Assembly: GCF_032854445.1 (NCBI RefSeq)
Contig: NC_088303.1
Coordinates: 27,569,265 to 27,633,264, forward strand
Reading direction: 5' to 3'
Source of the DNA: Liolophura sinensis
Lineage: Eukaryota; Mollusca; Polyplacophora; Chitonida; Chitonidae
DNA length: 64,000 bases
Under the pieces are notes generated by a model, which made no database searches, was not told the origin of the DNA, and saw only the letters and a program-made list of their open reading frames with translations. A program made the position numbers and the translations under genes. Of this stretch, positions 22,705-35,174 are shown in pieces. Within the stretch, counting starts at the first letter, position 1; the number at the start of each line of letters is the position of its first letter.

Positions 22705-25700
22705 TTAAGATTTCCATGTATTTTTGGAGTAGTCCCATTCGGAAGCGATTCCCTCTACGCGGCCCTGGCCCTGGCTGATCATCTTGCGCTGTTGGTCAAT
22801 CTGCCATTCCCTGGTGATGGTGGAAGGCATGGGTGGATACACTGTCAAGGACAAACCAGTTTGTGGTACAGCACAACAAATCACATACATATTTACCATG
22901 ACAGTTTTATTATTAGCCAGACTTATGATTGACTGCTGGAAAGTTATATGCATGACAATGGAAAGAAATCTGAGAAATAACTTGTAACACGGAAAGTAAA
23001 ACCACACCCCGTGTTGCATAGACCAGCATTAGCGACTCCAGGTTTTAAATCACAACCAGTGAGAACATAAACCCTTCTTAGTAGCTGAAAATCTGACATC
23101 TCCCATCCTGTAAGTGATAATTTGACATGCCCCATCCAGTAACTCATAATCTGACATGTCCCATCCAGTAACTCATAATCTGACATGCCCCATCCAGTAA
23201 CTCATAATCTGACATGCCCCATCCAGTAACTCATAATCTGACATGCCCCATCCAGTACCTGATAATCTGACATGCCCCATCCAGTACCTGATAATCTGAC
23301 ATGCCCCATCAAGTAACTGATAATCTGAAATCTCCCATCAAGTAACTGATAATCTGAAATCTCCCATCAAGTAACTGATACTCTGAAATCTCCCATCCAG
23401 TAACTGATAAATCTGGCTTGCTACACTCAGCAACTTGATAATCTCACATCATCCAATAACTGATAATCTGATATGCTCCACCGAGCAACTGATACTCTGA
23501 CTTACCGCATACAGTAAGTAACTATCTCAATTGCTCCACCAAGTAAGTGATTATCTGACTTGCTCCAGACAAGATTTCTTACCATATTTTTTCATCCATA
23601 TAACAACCCAGCCTGTAGCAGACAGCGCCAGCAGGACAGTTGCTAGAATACTTTTCCACTGTCCAGTAGGAGCATTCATCTCTGCGTATGTCCTGCAGAA
23701 GCTTGCTCTGTACACTGGCAACAATGCAAGGGAGAAAATTCATTACAAATGGTGAACAGCTAGACTGATCAAAAAGTTTATTGCAAGTGAAGTCTGGCAT
23801 AAGGTTGTAACTCCTAAATTCTATGGGTTTAAACCAATGTGAGCTTGATTTGAAGTACCATGAGCTGGACTGATCTAATATGAATTGATCTGAACTAACC
23901 TAATTCTTCAACCTTTGTAACGACCACATGTGATCAATATTTTGAAACATTCGGAGAGAACTATGTGGTCTGGAGAAATAATCCGCACAGATTTTTTGAA
24001 GCTTGCATCTTCGATAACAAAAAATCATTTTTTTATGTCATTTTCATAATTGTATGCATAAATTCAACTGAAAAAAGTACTTTAGGGCTAGAAAAAGTTG
24101 AAGACAAAGTAACACAAGCTGGATTTGAACTAAGGTGAACTGGAGTTGAACATGGGCTGGATTTGAATCAACGTGAGCTAGAACGTTCCACCTCACTGGT
24201 AAAAACTTCAGGAAACTTCTAGAAGCTATAGGTTCCTCTCAGCATCTGAGGGCCGATTTTTCATTCAGTGCCTTCCTAGCACACGTAAGCTAATGTTTCA
24301 CATTAATATGAACAGCACATGTAATACACTGCTGGAGTCTTTTCATAGCCTAGAGCTTAGCATGCTAGCACAGTAGAATGACTCAGGAAACTCTCACCAA
24401 TGTGATCGCTGTAAGTTAAAGTTCGCTCATGCTGGTTTTCTATCCGGTCAAACACTGGAAGGTCTGCCAGCAACCTGAATATCAGGGGTTTCCTCCAAGC
24501 TCTGCCCAGTTTCCTCCAACCATAATGCTGGCAGCTGTCATATCAGTGGAATATTCTGAATTATGGCGTAAAACTTCGATCAAATAAATAAATATAATAC
24601 AATCCTAAAATATATTAATACTGCAGATATTTACACTTCCTCAATACATACAGGCTTTTTTGTCTTCTATTGACAGTTTGCTCCAGTCTCCTTTTTCCTT
24701 CTCTCGGAGGGCCAGCACAGCAGGGGTGTTCTCCCCAAAGCGGATGGCTGGGCATGGAAACTCTGTCCTGTCCATGTAACTGGCTGTACCATTGAACCCA
24801 AACCCAACCACATCCCGGTTACCTGACAAAAATAACCAAACAAATCACTATTACAACATCCCAATTACCTGCAAAAAATAAACCAACAAATCACTATTAT
24901 AAGATCATGGTTAACCAAGATTAAATAACTGTTATAACATCCCAGTTACCCAAGATTAAATAACTGTTATAAGAGTTATGAGAGACTATCAAATAGTGAA
25001 TCAAATGATGGAATATTAACTATCATGATCATAAAATGTAGTGGCAACATATTTATAGAGATAAAATACACTGCTTAGCGCTGAGCTACATATGTATCAA
25101 TGACAATGGTTTGTCCCCTGTTCCACAACGCTTACGGCAGGATCTCAACGGCCTGAAGTCCTGTGTGGCACAAATCTCCATGTTCTGTCTTTGAACAAAA
25201 ACATGTTTTATAGCCATTCGATGTCACTAGTCAATGTTCACATCTGGCCAAGAAGGTTTTAATTTTGCTGCTGTAAGCCAAACTTTACCAAGCTTTAGAC
25301 TCCTGTGAGACAAAATTACAAACCATGTTTGCCTTGAAAGGGCTGAGGCTATAAGCACCACTTAAGATCAGAGACAGGGAGTCAGTGAGACCACATGAGT
25401 TCAGTCACAAGTGCAACTATATTGTAAGAATTTTGAACCTTTCTTTCAAAACACAACCTAAACTAAAAAACACAAATATTGAGTGGAATCGAATATCGGC
25501 TCGTCCAGAAAATTTCTATAAAAACCTGACACAGGACATATTTTGATTCTGTTGAATTTTGCGAGTAGGTACCGCCAAAAAACTGGCAGAATTAACAAAG
25601 GCCATACCTAACTTTGGATAAATTCGGTCTCTTGCCGCAGCATCTAGAGCCACCTCCTGTTGTCTGGAAGCGGATATACTGATACCCCGAGAACCTTGGT

Positions 25701-25752
25701 TGGGTAGCGTACGTGCCTGGCGGGCAACAATCCGTAGTAACTGGCTGCTCAT
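22705..25752 (-). CDS. COX4: Cytochrome c oxidase subunit 4, mitochondrial precursor, 4 exons, 194 aa
   Basis: Nuclear-encoded subunit IV of respiratory complex IV in the inner mitochondrial membrane. Exons 25608-25752, 24652-24822, 23583-23714 and 22705-22841 join in phase 1 throughout and end at TAA (22705-22707). The N-terminus (MSSQLLRIVARQARTLP) is a basic, amphipathic mitochondrial presequence. Family landmarks follow: SYMDRTEFPCPAIRF, ALREKEKGDWSKLS, LYRASFCRTYAEMN, a single membrane helix (SILATVLLALSATGWVVIW) and the tail GIASEWDYSKNTWKS. At 194 aa it is longer than the human 169-171 aa precursors, mostly in the leader and matrix part. An in-frame upstream ATG exists, but the ATG at 25752 gives the expected leader. 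A minus-strand AATAAA at 22568-22573 is a plausible poly(A) signal. Intron 3 holds a 29-bp minisatellite beginning about 12 bases after the exon 3 donor. Confidence 0.95.
23085..23570 (-). repeat. About 29-bp minisatellite in COX4 intron 3
   Basis: Units CATCCAGTAACTCATAATCT plus GACATGCCC on the plus strand. The array begins about 12 bases after the exon 3 donor (23582). The units close to the exon are the most divergent and the distal ones nearly identical. Confidence 0.9.
23904..24103 (+). mobile_element. MITE family A copy
   Basis: TTCTTCAACCTTTG at one end and AAAAAGTTGAAGA at the other; shares TTTTGAAACATTCGGAGAGA and TGTCATTTTCATAA. In the COX4 intron 2 region. Confidence 0.85.
24346..24592 (+). 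mobile_element. SINE-1 copy, diverged, in COX4 intron 2/3 region
   Basis: AGCTTAGCATGCTAGCACAG head, GTGATCGCTGTAAGTTAAAG in the B-box, GGAATATTCTGAATTATGGC and the AAATAAATA tail. Lies between COX4 exons at 23583-23714 and 24652-24822. Confidence 0.85.
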
Positions 25753-26571
25753 GATTCTACAAACATTGAAGTACATCAGATCAAAATCATTCATACACTC
25801 TTTTATATTACTCCCTGAAATCTTGCATCAGCAGGATCTGAACATGAGACTTAATTCGTCAAGCGCCCAAAAGTTGCAGCGAGACAGACCTCTTACCATC
25901 TGAGCCAATGAGGAATGAATGATTATGGCGTAATGACACACAAAAGAAAGTAGCACGCACACAAAACTATTGGAGACCGGCTTAATGTCGACTGACAAGG
26001 CAAATGTCAGAATGTTATATCAGAAGGGAGATCATTTAGATTGCTGAAATACCCATAACGCTGGAATCTGTTCTTCAAAACTTGGGGAATAGATATTAAT
26101 ACGGCCTATAAAAATATTTCTCAGCCTACTAGTCACAAGCCACTTTCTTGAAACTATGCAAGCCATACTTTTCGAAACTATTTTGTCTGTCTAGGTTTTA
26201 GTTCCAATTAGGCGATATAATTTAAATTTAGTCTGGTGAAAGAGGGCCACAGCAGAACTAGTTACAAAGTGGAGTAACTCATCGAGCAATGCAGTTACGA
26301 TAATTATGGACAGAAGCAGCCCCAACTGTGTTGGATTGACGGTTAGGAATATTTACCGCTGCACACACATGCATTAAGTCTTCCCAACCTCAGCCGTGAG
26401 ATATATGTACCAACAGGGTCCATGGGAATCACGTCTGATCTGTTCATGCAGTATAATCACATTTTCTGAGCCTGTACCAGTTAGTCAGTTATCAAGATTG
26501 CGGCGACAGTGGAATAGATCCTGAAAATGTTCTTTTTTATCAGTTTGTGTGACAATTTTTGGTTAGGTCTA

Positions 26572-26957
26572 GTAGTGGAATGTAACTCTTAAATCGAACA
26601 GGACAAAGTGTTGGGAGAATTACTGGGAGTAACTGCTTCAAATGTATCAGATCAACAGTAAGACCCATCTACCGTACGCACCACAGTGGATGTAATGTCT
26701 GAAAATGTATTCATTTTGTGAAGTTGTGCAGTAGTCATCGATCGATTTTGGTTCTGCGAGACTCAGAACAGGTTCACTGATTATGGGGGCCATTCAGTTG
26801 ACATGGATTTACGCTAGGGCAGTTAATGCACCTGTGAAAATGCGTTAATTGTGGTTTACGCTTGATCAGACACATTTGAAGCAGTTACTTTCAGTAACTT
26901 TCCCAACACTTTGTGCTGGTCTATTTCAGACTTACATTCCGCAACAAGGTTAGGATA
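26572..26957. mobile_element. Foldback element with about 90-bp inverted arms
   Basis: The left arm (GGAATGTAACTC... ACAAAGTGTTGGGA... AGTAACTGCTTCAAATGT) recurs inverted at about 26868-26952 (ACATTTGAAGCAGTTACT... TCCCAACACTTTGTGC). About 200 bp of unique sequence lies between. No coding capacity seen. Spacer between COX4 and SYS1. Confidence 0.8.
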
Positions 26958-27950
26958 GCCTAAGAACAGGTTAGTTAATTTGTTAATAATGCAGTTGACA
27001 TCGATTTATGTTAGAAAAGAATTAAATGCACATGAACATGCACGTGTAAATGCTCCTTAACGTCAAGCCGACACAGAACGAGAAAGAGATGGTTTCCAAT
27101 ACACGACTTCCTTCATTGGTTAAGGGTTTAAAGCTTAAAACGGAAGCCAGGTGGCTTCTGAACCAAATGACCTCTGAAACTAAACTTTCCACTTTCTCCA
27201 GCAACAAATTACTTCATTTTAATCAACCGATTTTTAAGAAATGAATCAAAAACTCTGTCAAGAAGAAAAGAGTGCATTATGACAACTGTTGTTGTTGCAT
27301 TGTAGCGTGTGTCCTCTATCGGTATCAATGTCGTTTGCAAAAAAACGGACCTGAACAACAGCACGCGCCCAGCTTCTATGCTATTAAGGCAACAATTCAA
27401 AGAGCCAATTTTTACAGTCCATTTGTTAAAGCTATCTCTCCACAAAATGACCTAACAGCTCCCACACGGAAATGCTGATATTCTAACATAACAACTCACT
27501 TTGCGTAACGGTGCTGTCGGCGTACAGATCAGCAAAATGGCAGAAAGTAATTGCCACAGATCTCACGTGAATCTACGTGACGTTTTTAGAGGAGAGTATA
27601 CCAAGCAGCGCAAAGTAAAACTCGGAACTCTGGCAAACTTTGGATTTTTATGCCTAACCTTATGAACATATATTGAGGAAAACGGGCGTTTTATTTTAAT
27701 GTACAACGTGAAAACCACTGAAGCACCACCTATTTGCTCTGACACAAAAGAAGTTTGATTATTTTCGGGAATTGTGGGCATGTCCCTAACTTCGTTTCTA
27801 ATATTTCGTGAATGAATTCTGTTTAAAATTCTAGCCAAAATGATTGTGGAGTTTGGACAAATATGTTGTACAATAAGTCCTCTTTAAATCAGAGTTACAC
27901 TACTGATGCGTTTAACTTAATGTGGTTAAATAATGTTGAATATGTGCATA

Positions 27951-28000
27951 GTACTAGCTGGGACTATTATATCTATATATAATAGTCCCAGGTACTAGCT
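27951..28000. repeat. 32-bp hairpin insert flanked by 9-bp direct repeats
   Basis: GTACTAGCT stands at 27951-27959 and 27992-28000. The 32 bases between read GGGACTATTATAT, CTAT, ATATAATAGTCCC plus one base, a near-perfect palindrome. Confidence 0.88.
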
Positions 28001-28459
28001 TCAGAGATTTTGTTTGTGACACACTTATGCCGTCAGTCACTGGCAGGAGTTTGATGTGCAACACCGCAACAACGTCAACACATATCCGGAACCGTGGAAG
28101 ATGTGATAAGATGATCTCATGACAACGAAATCCTAAAAGCTAAGAAATGTATGACCATGCGATGACATATGTCGCCATTGGCCTGGATTTTAAAGTGTAG
28201 TTGTCATGGTGTGTGCAGCAGACTTGAAAAGAAAACTGACGCCATAATTGGTAGTAACATTACAACAACAACAACAACATCACAGCACGCCTAGTCAGTA
28301 GACAGTGCTGGCACGGAAGATCTGCACGGAAAAAAGAAGGCAGTTGTATGACCAAAACAAATCAAACTTGTTATAAGTTTGTATTACTGGGGATCATTGT
28401 GTCAGTCTGCTGGAGCTAATGTAATGCTGGATTTACTAAGAGGTTCGAGGCGACGAGGA

Positions 28460-31400
28460 ATGGCTGGTGGACACTTTCGTAGCAACGTATGGGACCCAGT
28501 GCTCATCCTGGCCCAGATCCTGTGCATGCAGAGCTTTTTCTACACCTCACTCGGCCTGTGGAGTAGTGTGATTGGCAGTGATTTGTTTGGAGGCGTTGAT
28601 AGGTCTCTGGACCAAGTCTTCAATAATGCTGTACGTTTTAATTCATAGCTGCTTAGTCAGAGATTGCTCTGACTTTATATTTGGCAAAAAGTGTGTTCGG
28701 CCAAAGTGTGTGCTCTGACATAGCCTTAAAGCCATGTCAGAGCACGTTACATGTAAAAGCCTGAAATATGTTAAACATTTTTGTATAATGGGTCCATGCG
28801 GCAGAGTATAAACGATCGATGTTGTTCATGCTATGAATCAGCACCCTTAAAGATAAGGCACATAAATGTCTGCAATCTCAGGGACACGAAAACATATTTT
28901 ATAGGTAATTTTTGTCTCAGACACAGTGACAGACTGCGGCGGCAATTGTGTTGGGTGTTTAAATAGAGTTTGCTCTGACAGTGGATTGATGAATATGAAA
29001 ATATGTGGCAAAATGTGTTTTATATTGTATAAGATCCAAGACTTTCTGAAGCCATGGACTCTTGCCAGGCTTGACAGGTTATACCTGCCGACAAGACCGC
29101 CACCTCCCAACACACCACACCCCCTCTCTACCCCCCCCACCCCCAACTGCTCGCATCCATGTTTTCTGACAATAACAGCCGGTATTGTGAAAAGTCTGAT
29201 GGCATGCTGCAGTCTGTGTTTAAAGTTAGATGCAGATTTATATGTATAACATATACGGTACATTTTTTGTGGGACATTTGTAAGTTTGTAATTTAGTTTG
29301 GTAGATTACTTCGGGCACTACGGTTTTCTCCACCCATTAAATTGAAGAATATTTATATGTGAAAGTGAAGGATGTGAATATCTCATTTTTAATATCTTAC
29401 ATCAGCATAATAATAAGTAAAATGATACAATGATTTTTGCCCTCAGAATCTGGATATCCTGGATATTATTGGTCGAACAGCCGTGATAGCATTTGCCCTC
29501 AATTCATTAACATGGTAAGTTATTTGACCAAATCTGGTTAGGTATATTCATGACTAAACTGTCATTTAGTTAATAAATATCCACTGTCAAATTGCTTTGT
29601 GGGTATGTTGACGTTTTTGATACAATCATCTGATGTTGGATTAAATGACTAGAGTCTGTAGATACCCAAGATGGTAGACACTCGGTATAGATATACACAA
29701 CAGCAGGTAGACACCCATACAGACACCAGTGTATGTTGACATCCAAGGATACAGACACCAGTGTATGTAAACACCTAAGTACATGTATACAGACACCAGT
29801 CATACCACTCAAGTATGTAGACACCAGTGTATGTAAACACTCAAGTACACAGATTCCAGTGTATGTAGACACTCAAGTACACAAACACCAGTGTATGTAG
29901 ACACTCCAGTATATAGACACACCAGTATATAGACACCAGTTCGTGTAGACACTTAAGTATGTAGACACCAGTATTGGTAGACATTCAAGTATACCAGTGT
30001 ATGTAGACACTCAAGTATACAGACACTAGTGTATGTATACACTCAAGTATACAAACACCAATGTATGTAGACACTTATGTACACAGACTCCAGTGTGTGT
30101 AGACACTCAATTATACAGATACCAGTGTGTGTAGACACTCAAGTATACAGACACCAGTTTGTGTAGATGCCCAGGTATACAGACACCAGTGTATGTAGAG
30201 ACTTATGTACACAGACTGTAGTGTGTTTAGACCCTCAAGTAGACAGACACCAGTGTATTTGACACTTGTGTACACACACTCCAATGTACGTAGACACAAG
30301 TATGTAGACACTCAAGTAAATAGACACCAAATGTACACAAACTCGTGTGTGAAAACGCTCAAATATATAGACACCAATGTATGTAGACACTTGAGTATAT
30401 AGATACCAGTGTATGAAAACACTCAAGTATATAGACACCAGAATATATGCCGTATAAATGGCAAAGTGGTAGATATCCAGAAAACCTGTATAATATTTTG
30501 TAGTGTTTTTATATAATGTTTACATGTATGTTACAGACTTTTTCTGATGTTTTAGTTTGACAAAAACAATTAACACAACAGGTTATTGTTTCTTACTATG
30601 TCATGAATATACTAAAACACATACACTGTATGGAGAGGCTCATGGTCACATAGTTTTATGGTACTCGCCTCTCAATAGGGAAACACCGAATTACCTCCCT
30701 TAAGGTCACTCTCCAGTTTAATAGTTGCGTTTTTAGTAGTAAGCTGTGGTTAGATGGGACTTTAGAAAATGGCCAGTGGCTAATCTCGCAGTTAAAGTGG
30801 CATAAGTTAGTTGACGACCTAGCTTTAAGACAGATTTTAATTTTATAAAGGTATTTGGAAGCCCAGGATAAACTTTGGGCATTTTTTTTTATCCATTTGG
30901 AGGTAATTCAAAATCCTGGCCTTAATGTAATACATTGGACAGCTTCAGCAAACTCATGAACATATATTCTACCTTAAGCTGAAAAACATCTTCATTTGAG
31001 ATCTCTCTACATTTTCTGTTGCATAGAAAATATATTTGTGAGTGTGGTGACATAACCTACATCCTGCATGCTTTAATGGGTGGGGTCCCAATTCTCGTAG
31101 TTTCACGCCTCTGAAAGTCATCATAGTCGCTGTCGTGTAACAAGGGAGCTAATTCAGAGCAAGCCTATGAAACCTGCTAAAGATGGATGGTTGGTTTCAA
31201 AATAATGAAGTAAATACATGTACATTTGTTGTATTTTCTGTTGCCAGTGCTGTGGGGATGTGGTACATAGTTCAAAGGACGAAGCAGTGCCTGGATTTCG
31301 CCACAACCATGTATTTCATTCACTTGGTGTCATGTACAGTGTATATGGGAAGAGTCCCGCAGACTGTCTCTTGGTGGGTTGTGAACATTTTGTGTTTGGC

Positions 31401-31488
31401 TCTGACCACTGTTTTTGCGGAATTCCTCTGCATGAGAACTGAAATGAGGGCCATCCCCCTGAACTCTGCACCCAGAGCGGACCTCTGA
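28460..31488 (+). CDS. SYS1: SYS1 Golgi trafficking protein, 3 exons, 159 aa
   Basis: Four-pass membrane protein of the trans-Golgi that recruits the ARFRP1 GTPase (family knowledge). Exons: 28460-28630, 29447-29514 and 31248-31488, with phases closing, total 159 aa against 156 in human. Start at ATG 28460 in a good context (aggaATGG), chosen because MAGGHFRSNVWDPVLILAQI aligns to the family start. Two in-frame ATGs upstream (28379, 28424) could give a longer N-terminus, which I consider less likely. Hydrophobic stretches include ILAQILCMQSFFYTSLGLW, TAVIAFALNSLTC, ATTMYFIHLVSCTVYM and WWVVNILCLALTTVFAEFL. The C-terminal signature is CLDF, then FLCMRTEMRAIPLNSAP. Intron 2 contains an 800-bp tandem array. 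It lies head to head with COX4, 2.7 kb away. Confidence 0.95.
29655..30450 (+). repeat. About 30-bp minisatellite in SYS1 intron 2
   Basis: Degenerate units such as AGACACCAGTGTATGTAGAC plus ACTCAAGTATAC. Several minus-strand open frames rich in Cys, Leu and Val cross it but follow the repeat period and are not credible genes. Confidence 0.9.
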
Positions 31489-31920
31489 GAAAACTTCCCA
31501 GAGACCCTTACAGATGTGATCACGTTTCACCTTGTTCACCTTGTACATTTGTCATCAGATGCGTTAGACAGTTTTCATTCTGCTTTTTCATTTTTCAGGT
31601 TGTCATAGAAACTGCCGCGCTCAGGATTCCTGCATAATAAGAGCCGAGTAGATTTGCCCGCTCTCTCTCTCTCACTGCTTGTAGAGCCTTTATGACGATT
31701 AGCCTTTGACAATGCTTGGTGGCTGATTTCGCAGCCTTAAGACCACTGGCCTCCCACCAGTATGGTGTGCATACCACTACTTCACATGTGCGAAAGCTCA
31801 TCAGTAACTTACCAAAGAATAGTGGTTTATGCTAGGCACTCTATTTTTTTCCAACCTGGAAACTAACTGCCATCTTATCAGTGAAAATTCTTGATAATGG
31901 CATTATTAAACGAACAGTCT

Positions 31921-32184
31921 GGGGCCTCCGTGGCTCAATTGGTTAGCATGTAGCGCAGCATAATGACCCAGAAGTCTCTCACCAATGCGGTCGCTGTGAG
32001 TTCAAGTCCAGCTCATGCTGGTAACCTCTTCGACTGTACACGGGAAGGTATGCCAGCAACCTGCGGATGGTCATGGGTTTCCCCTGGGCTCTGCCAGGTT
32101 TCCACCCACCATAATGCTGGCCGCCATCGAATAAGTGAAATATTCTTGAGAACAGCGTAAAACGCCGCAAATAAATAAATAATA
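31921..32184 (+). mobile_element. SINE-1 copy, full length
   Basis: GGGGCCTCCGTGGCTCAATT head to AAACGCCGCAAATAAATAAA tail, 430 bp after the SYS1 stop. Confidence 0.92.
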
Positions 32185-32350
32185 AGCACAGGCAGCCTGA
32201 CATAATTTGGCTCTACTTTCCAGTGGGTGAAAATTATTTTGTGCTGAAAGTTGTCTAGTAATGTATCAAACTGTTATTGTGAACTTAGACTTAATACGCT
32301 GGCACAAGTAATGACTTACAAATCAAGATAACACAATATATGTACTACTG

Positions 32351-32563
32351 TAATTCTTCAGCCGTATGATATGTTTGCAAGATGTTCATTCAGCCGCATT
32401 CAGAGGGCATTGTCATGTTTCCATTACTGGATCCTCATCAAATTACACTTTTTGCGAAACAGTGAAATTGGCCACCACAAGCAATACAATTTTGTTTACA
32501 AGGGTAAAATGCATAAATATTGCTGAAAGTTGCTCTTTTATGTGTAGAAAGGTTGGGGAATTT
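32351..32563 (+). mobile_element. MITE family B copy
   Basis: TAATTCTTCAGCC at the left, AAAGGTTGGGGAATTT at the right; internal GTTGCTCTTTTATGTG shared with the 13334 copy. About 213 bp in both. Confidence 0.75.
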
Positions 32564-32857
32564 GATAGATTTCTCAGTGAATTGAAGGTATACTGTATCA
32601 ATGTCATCTGTCCCAGCTGGAGATAAACTAAAGTGGTGATGGTTAGCTTGAGTAATGGCCTAACCAGCGGGCTTGTGTTTCTTGAAATTTAAGTTCTTAT
32701 AAGTGGGTTGGTGTGGGTTTAAATTAAATTTTACTGGGAAATCCTCTTCCCAGAAACTCTTCAATATAACATCAGCAACATATTTATTTATGTATTTATT
32801 TATATGTTCTCAAGAATAAGAAGCAACAGTGTACAGCTGTATGTAACATAAAATTTA

Positions 32858-32935
32858 TACCTGGGAAAGTCTTCCAGCAACCTGTGGATGGTTGTGGGTT
32901 TCCCTGGGCTCTGCCCAGTTTCCTCACACATAATA
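32858..32935 (+). mobile_element. SINE-1 middle fragment
   Basis: CCTGGGAAAGTCTTCCAGCA through GGCTCTGCCCAGTTTCCTCA. Confidence 0.8.
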
Positions 32936-33194
32936 TTAAGGTATTTTTATGAAAAGTTGGTTTTTTATGTCTTAATAAGCAGTGTAAGAAAATGTCTGTG
33001 CCGGGACAAAGCTTTACATGTTTATATATTATGAGAACTCCACAAGACAGAGATAAATACGGAAAAATCTTTGCCTCTTCAGAAACATCTGTGCAAATTA
33101 CATGTTCTCTTCCTTCTGTGCGACAGTGAAGGCAAGCATACTGCACCCTGTACAGGCTCACCCCAAAGAAGCCTATTCAGAGTGTTGTCAGACT

Positions 33195-33740
33195 TGATGA
33201 TCTATGTGCATGTAATATAATCCTCTTCATCCAAGTATTATTATTGTGAACATGGATGCTTATGTGATGTAATCATGGATGTTCATGTATTGTAATCATG
33301 GATGTTCATGTATTGTAATCCTCTTCGTTTCTGTATTAGGATTCTGTTAATTTCTGTATTGTGATCATGTATGTTCATGTGTTGTAGTCATGGATATTCA
33401 TGTGTTGTAATCAAGGATGTCCATGTGTTGTTATCATGTATGTTCATGTGATGTAATCATGGATGTTCATGCATTGTAATCAGGGATGTTCATGTGTTGT
33501 AATCATGGATGTTCATGCATTGTAATCAGGGATGTTCATGTGTTGTAATCAGGGATGTTCATGTATTGTAATCATGGATGTTCATGTATTGTAATCATGG
33601 ATGTTCATTTATTGTAATCATGGATGTTCATGTATGGTAATCCTCTTCATTTCTGTATTGGGATTCTGTTAATTTCTGTATTGTAATCATGCATGTTCAT
33701 GTATTGCAATCATGGATGCTCATGTATTGTAATCATATGG
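33195..33740 (+). repeat. About 23-bp minisatellite between SYS1 and NAPG
   Basis: Units of ATCATGGATGTTCATGTATT plus GTA repeat more than 15 times. A longer variant containing CCTCTTC...TTTCTGTATT appears twice (about 33320 and 33645), hinting at a higher-order unit. Confidence 0.9.
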
Positions 33741-34569
33741 TCTCTCTTTTTGATATGTTCGCCAAGGCTAGTGTCCACAGAAAGGCAGAAGGGTATTTGT
33801 TGTTATTTTATGATGTCGTTAAGAGTAAGGACTGGATTATGTGGGATTGTTCTGATCATGTAACATGACATTAAATTTGAGCATAGAAATGTAAAGAAAA
33901 CAAAAAGAAGAACAAAATTTAAAAAAAAAAACATAGATATACATAGGCCTAGCTCATATTTGCTTGAAACACAAAGGAAAATACACATGATTATTTTCAT
34001 GGATATATTAAGTTGTAAAATAATATTTTTGGCAAACAATTGCATTATGTTTGCATCGTGTGGGATGGGGAGTTGAGGGATGTTTTGTATATACATGTAC
34101 GTGATTTATACATTTCCTGATTTTCCCGGCTCTCACATGATCATGGGACGTGAATACAGAGCAGTTGTAGAGGAATTTCCTTCCCCAAAGATGACTGTGA
34201 ATTTTGTGTGGGAATGAAAGCTGATTTGCACATTCACGCTAACTAGTGGCCATCCACCGGATATGTACAAAGAAAATATGAAACCATATCAACTGTGCAA
34301 ACTTGTTTGAGTATGAAGAATTGCTTGGCTGTTTCTGAACTTTTTTATTAGATCCTGCATCTGTGAGATATATATATATATGACCTAAGTAGATATTACT
34401 TGTATGAAATACTCTTAAATGCATACTGTTATACACACAAACAGAAGTTGAAGAAATAAACAAAAATTATAAAAAGCCTAAAGACACATGTGGATGTTTA
34501 TGTCTTAATATGTTTGGGACTCACAAATTAAATACTGTACAGTTTCTTCACTAAAATGAACATTCAGGT

Positions 34570-34606
34570 TAATATCTTGATGTTGATTGATTGATTGATT
34601 GATTAT
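34570..34606 (+). repeat. (TTGA)n microsatellite
   Basis: Five to six TTGA/GATT units in the spacer between SYS1 and NAPG. Confidence 0.9.
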
Positions 34607-35031
34607 CAGTATCATATTACTGTATACATAATACGTATGGTAGAATTAAAACTTCATATGTTTCATACATGCATTTATTAAAAACATGATTCAAATTCAT
34701 TCAGAGCGGTTACCAGTATTCAAAGCTGTCGTAATACATCTCTGATGATGTAAATGGTTACAGCACTGTTCCGATGTAGCTTTCAGGCCCCTGGCTGATG
34801 GCTGATGGCTGATGAGGCCATTATGTTTGAATCCAACTCTCACTGTAAAGTCTGCAGCTTTAAATCAGGAGGTTTGTTAGGTAGGTAGGCATACAGGGCA
34901 AATGTTGATTGTTTCCTCCACCTATAAATGTGACTGCTGTCATGTAAATGAAAAACTTGATAATGAGTAGCGGTGCTGGGTTTCAGATTAATCGATAAAT
35001 TAGTCAATCAAAATACAAACTGGGCCAAAAG

Positions 35032-35124
35032 AACATTTAAACTGTAGGGCAACGTAGGCCTAATAGCCATCCTAGGCAATCACAACATTTAAACTGTAGG
35101 GCAACGTAGGCCTAATGGCCATTT
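35032..35124 (+). repeat. Two-copy tandem duplication
   Basis: AACATTTAAACTGTAGGGCA ACGTAGGCCTAAT occurs twice about 53 bp apart upstream of NAPG exon 1. Confidence 0.85.
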
Positions 35125-35174
35125 AAAATTTCATGTTAAAGAGGTAATGCAAACTTTTGGAGGAGTGTTCATCC

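Larger units (their letters stand above)
25753..28459. other. Head-to-head spacer between COX4 and SYS1
   Basis: Contains the foldback element and the hairpin insert. A short frame starting at ATG 27538 (MAESNCHRSHVNLRDVFRG) has a good start context but no recognised relatives. Confidence 0.5.

Noticed and set aside
28847-29263. 138-residue minus-strand frame
   Set aside because: Lies in SYS1 intron 1 on the opposite strand, includes a CCCCCACCCCC tract, and shows no recognisable domain.
29570-30438. Minus-strand frames with Thr/Leu/Cys repeats in SYS1 intron 2
   Set aside because: Tandem-repeat artefacts inside an intron.
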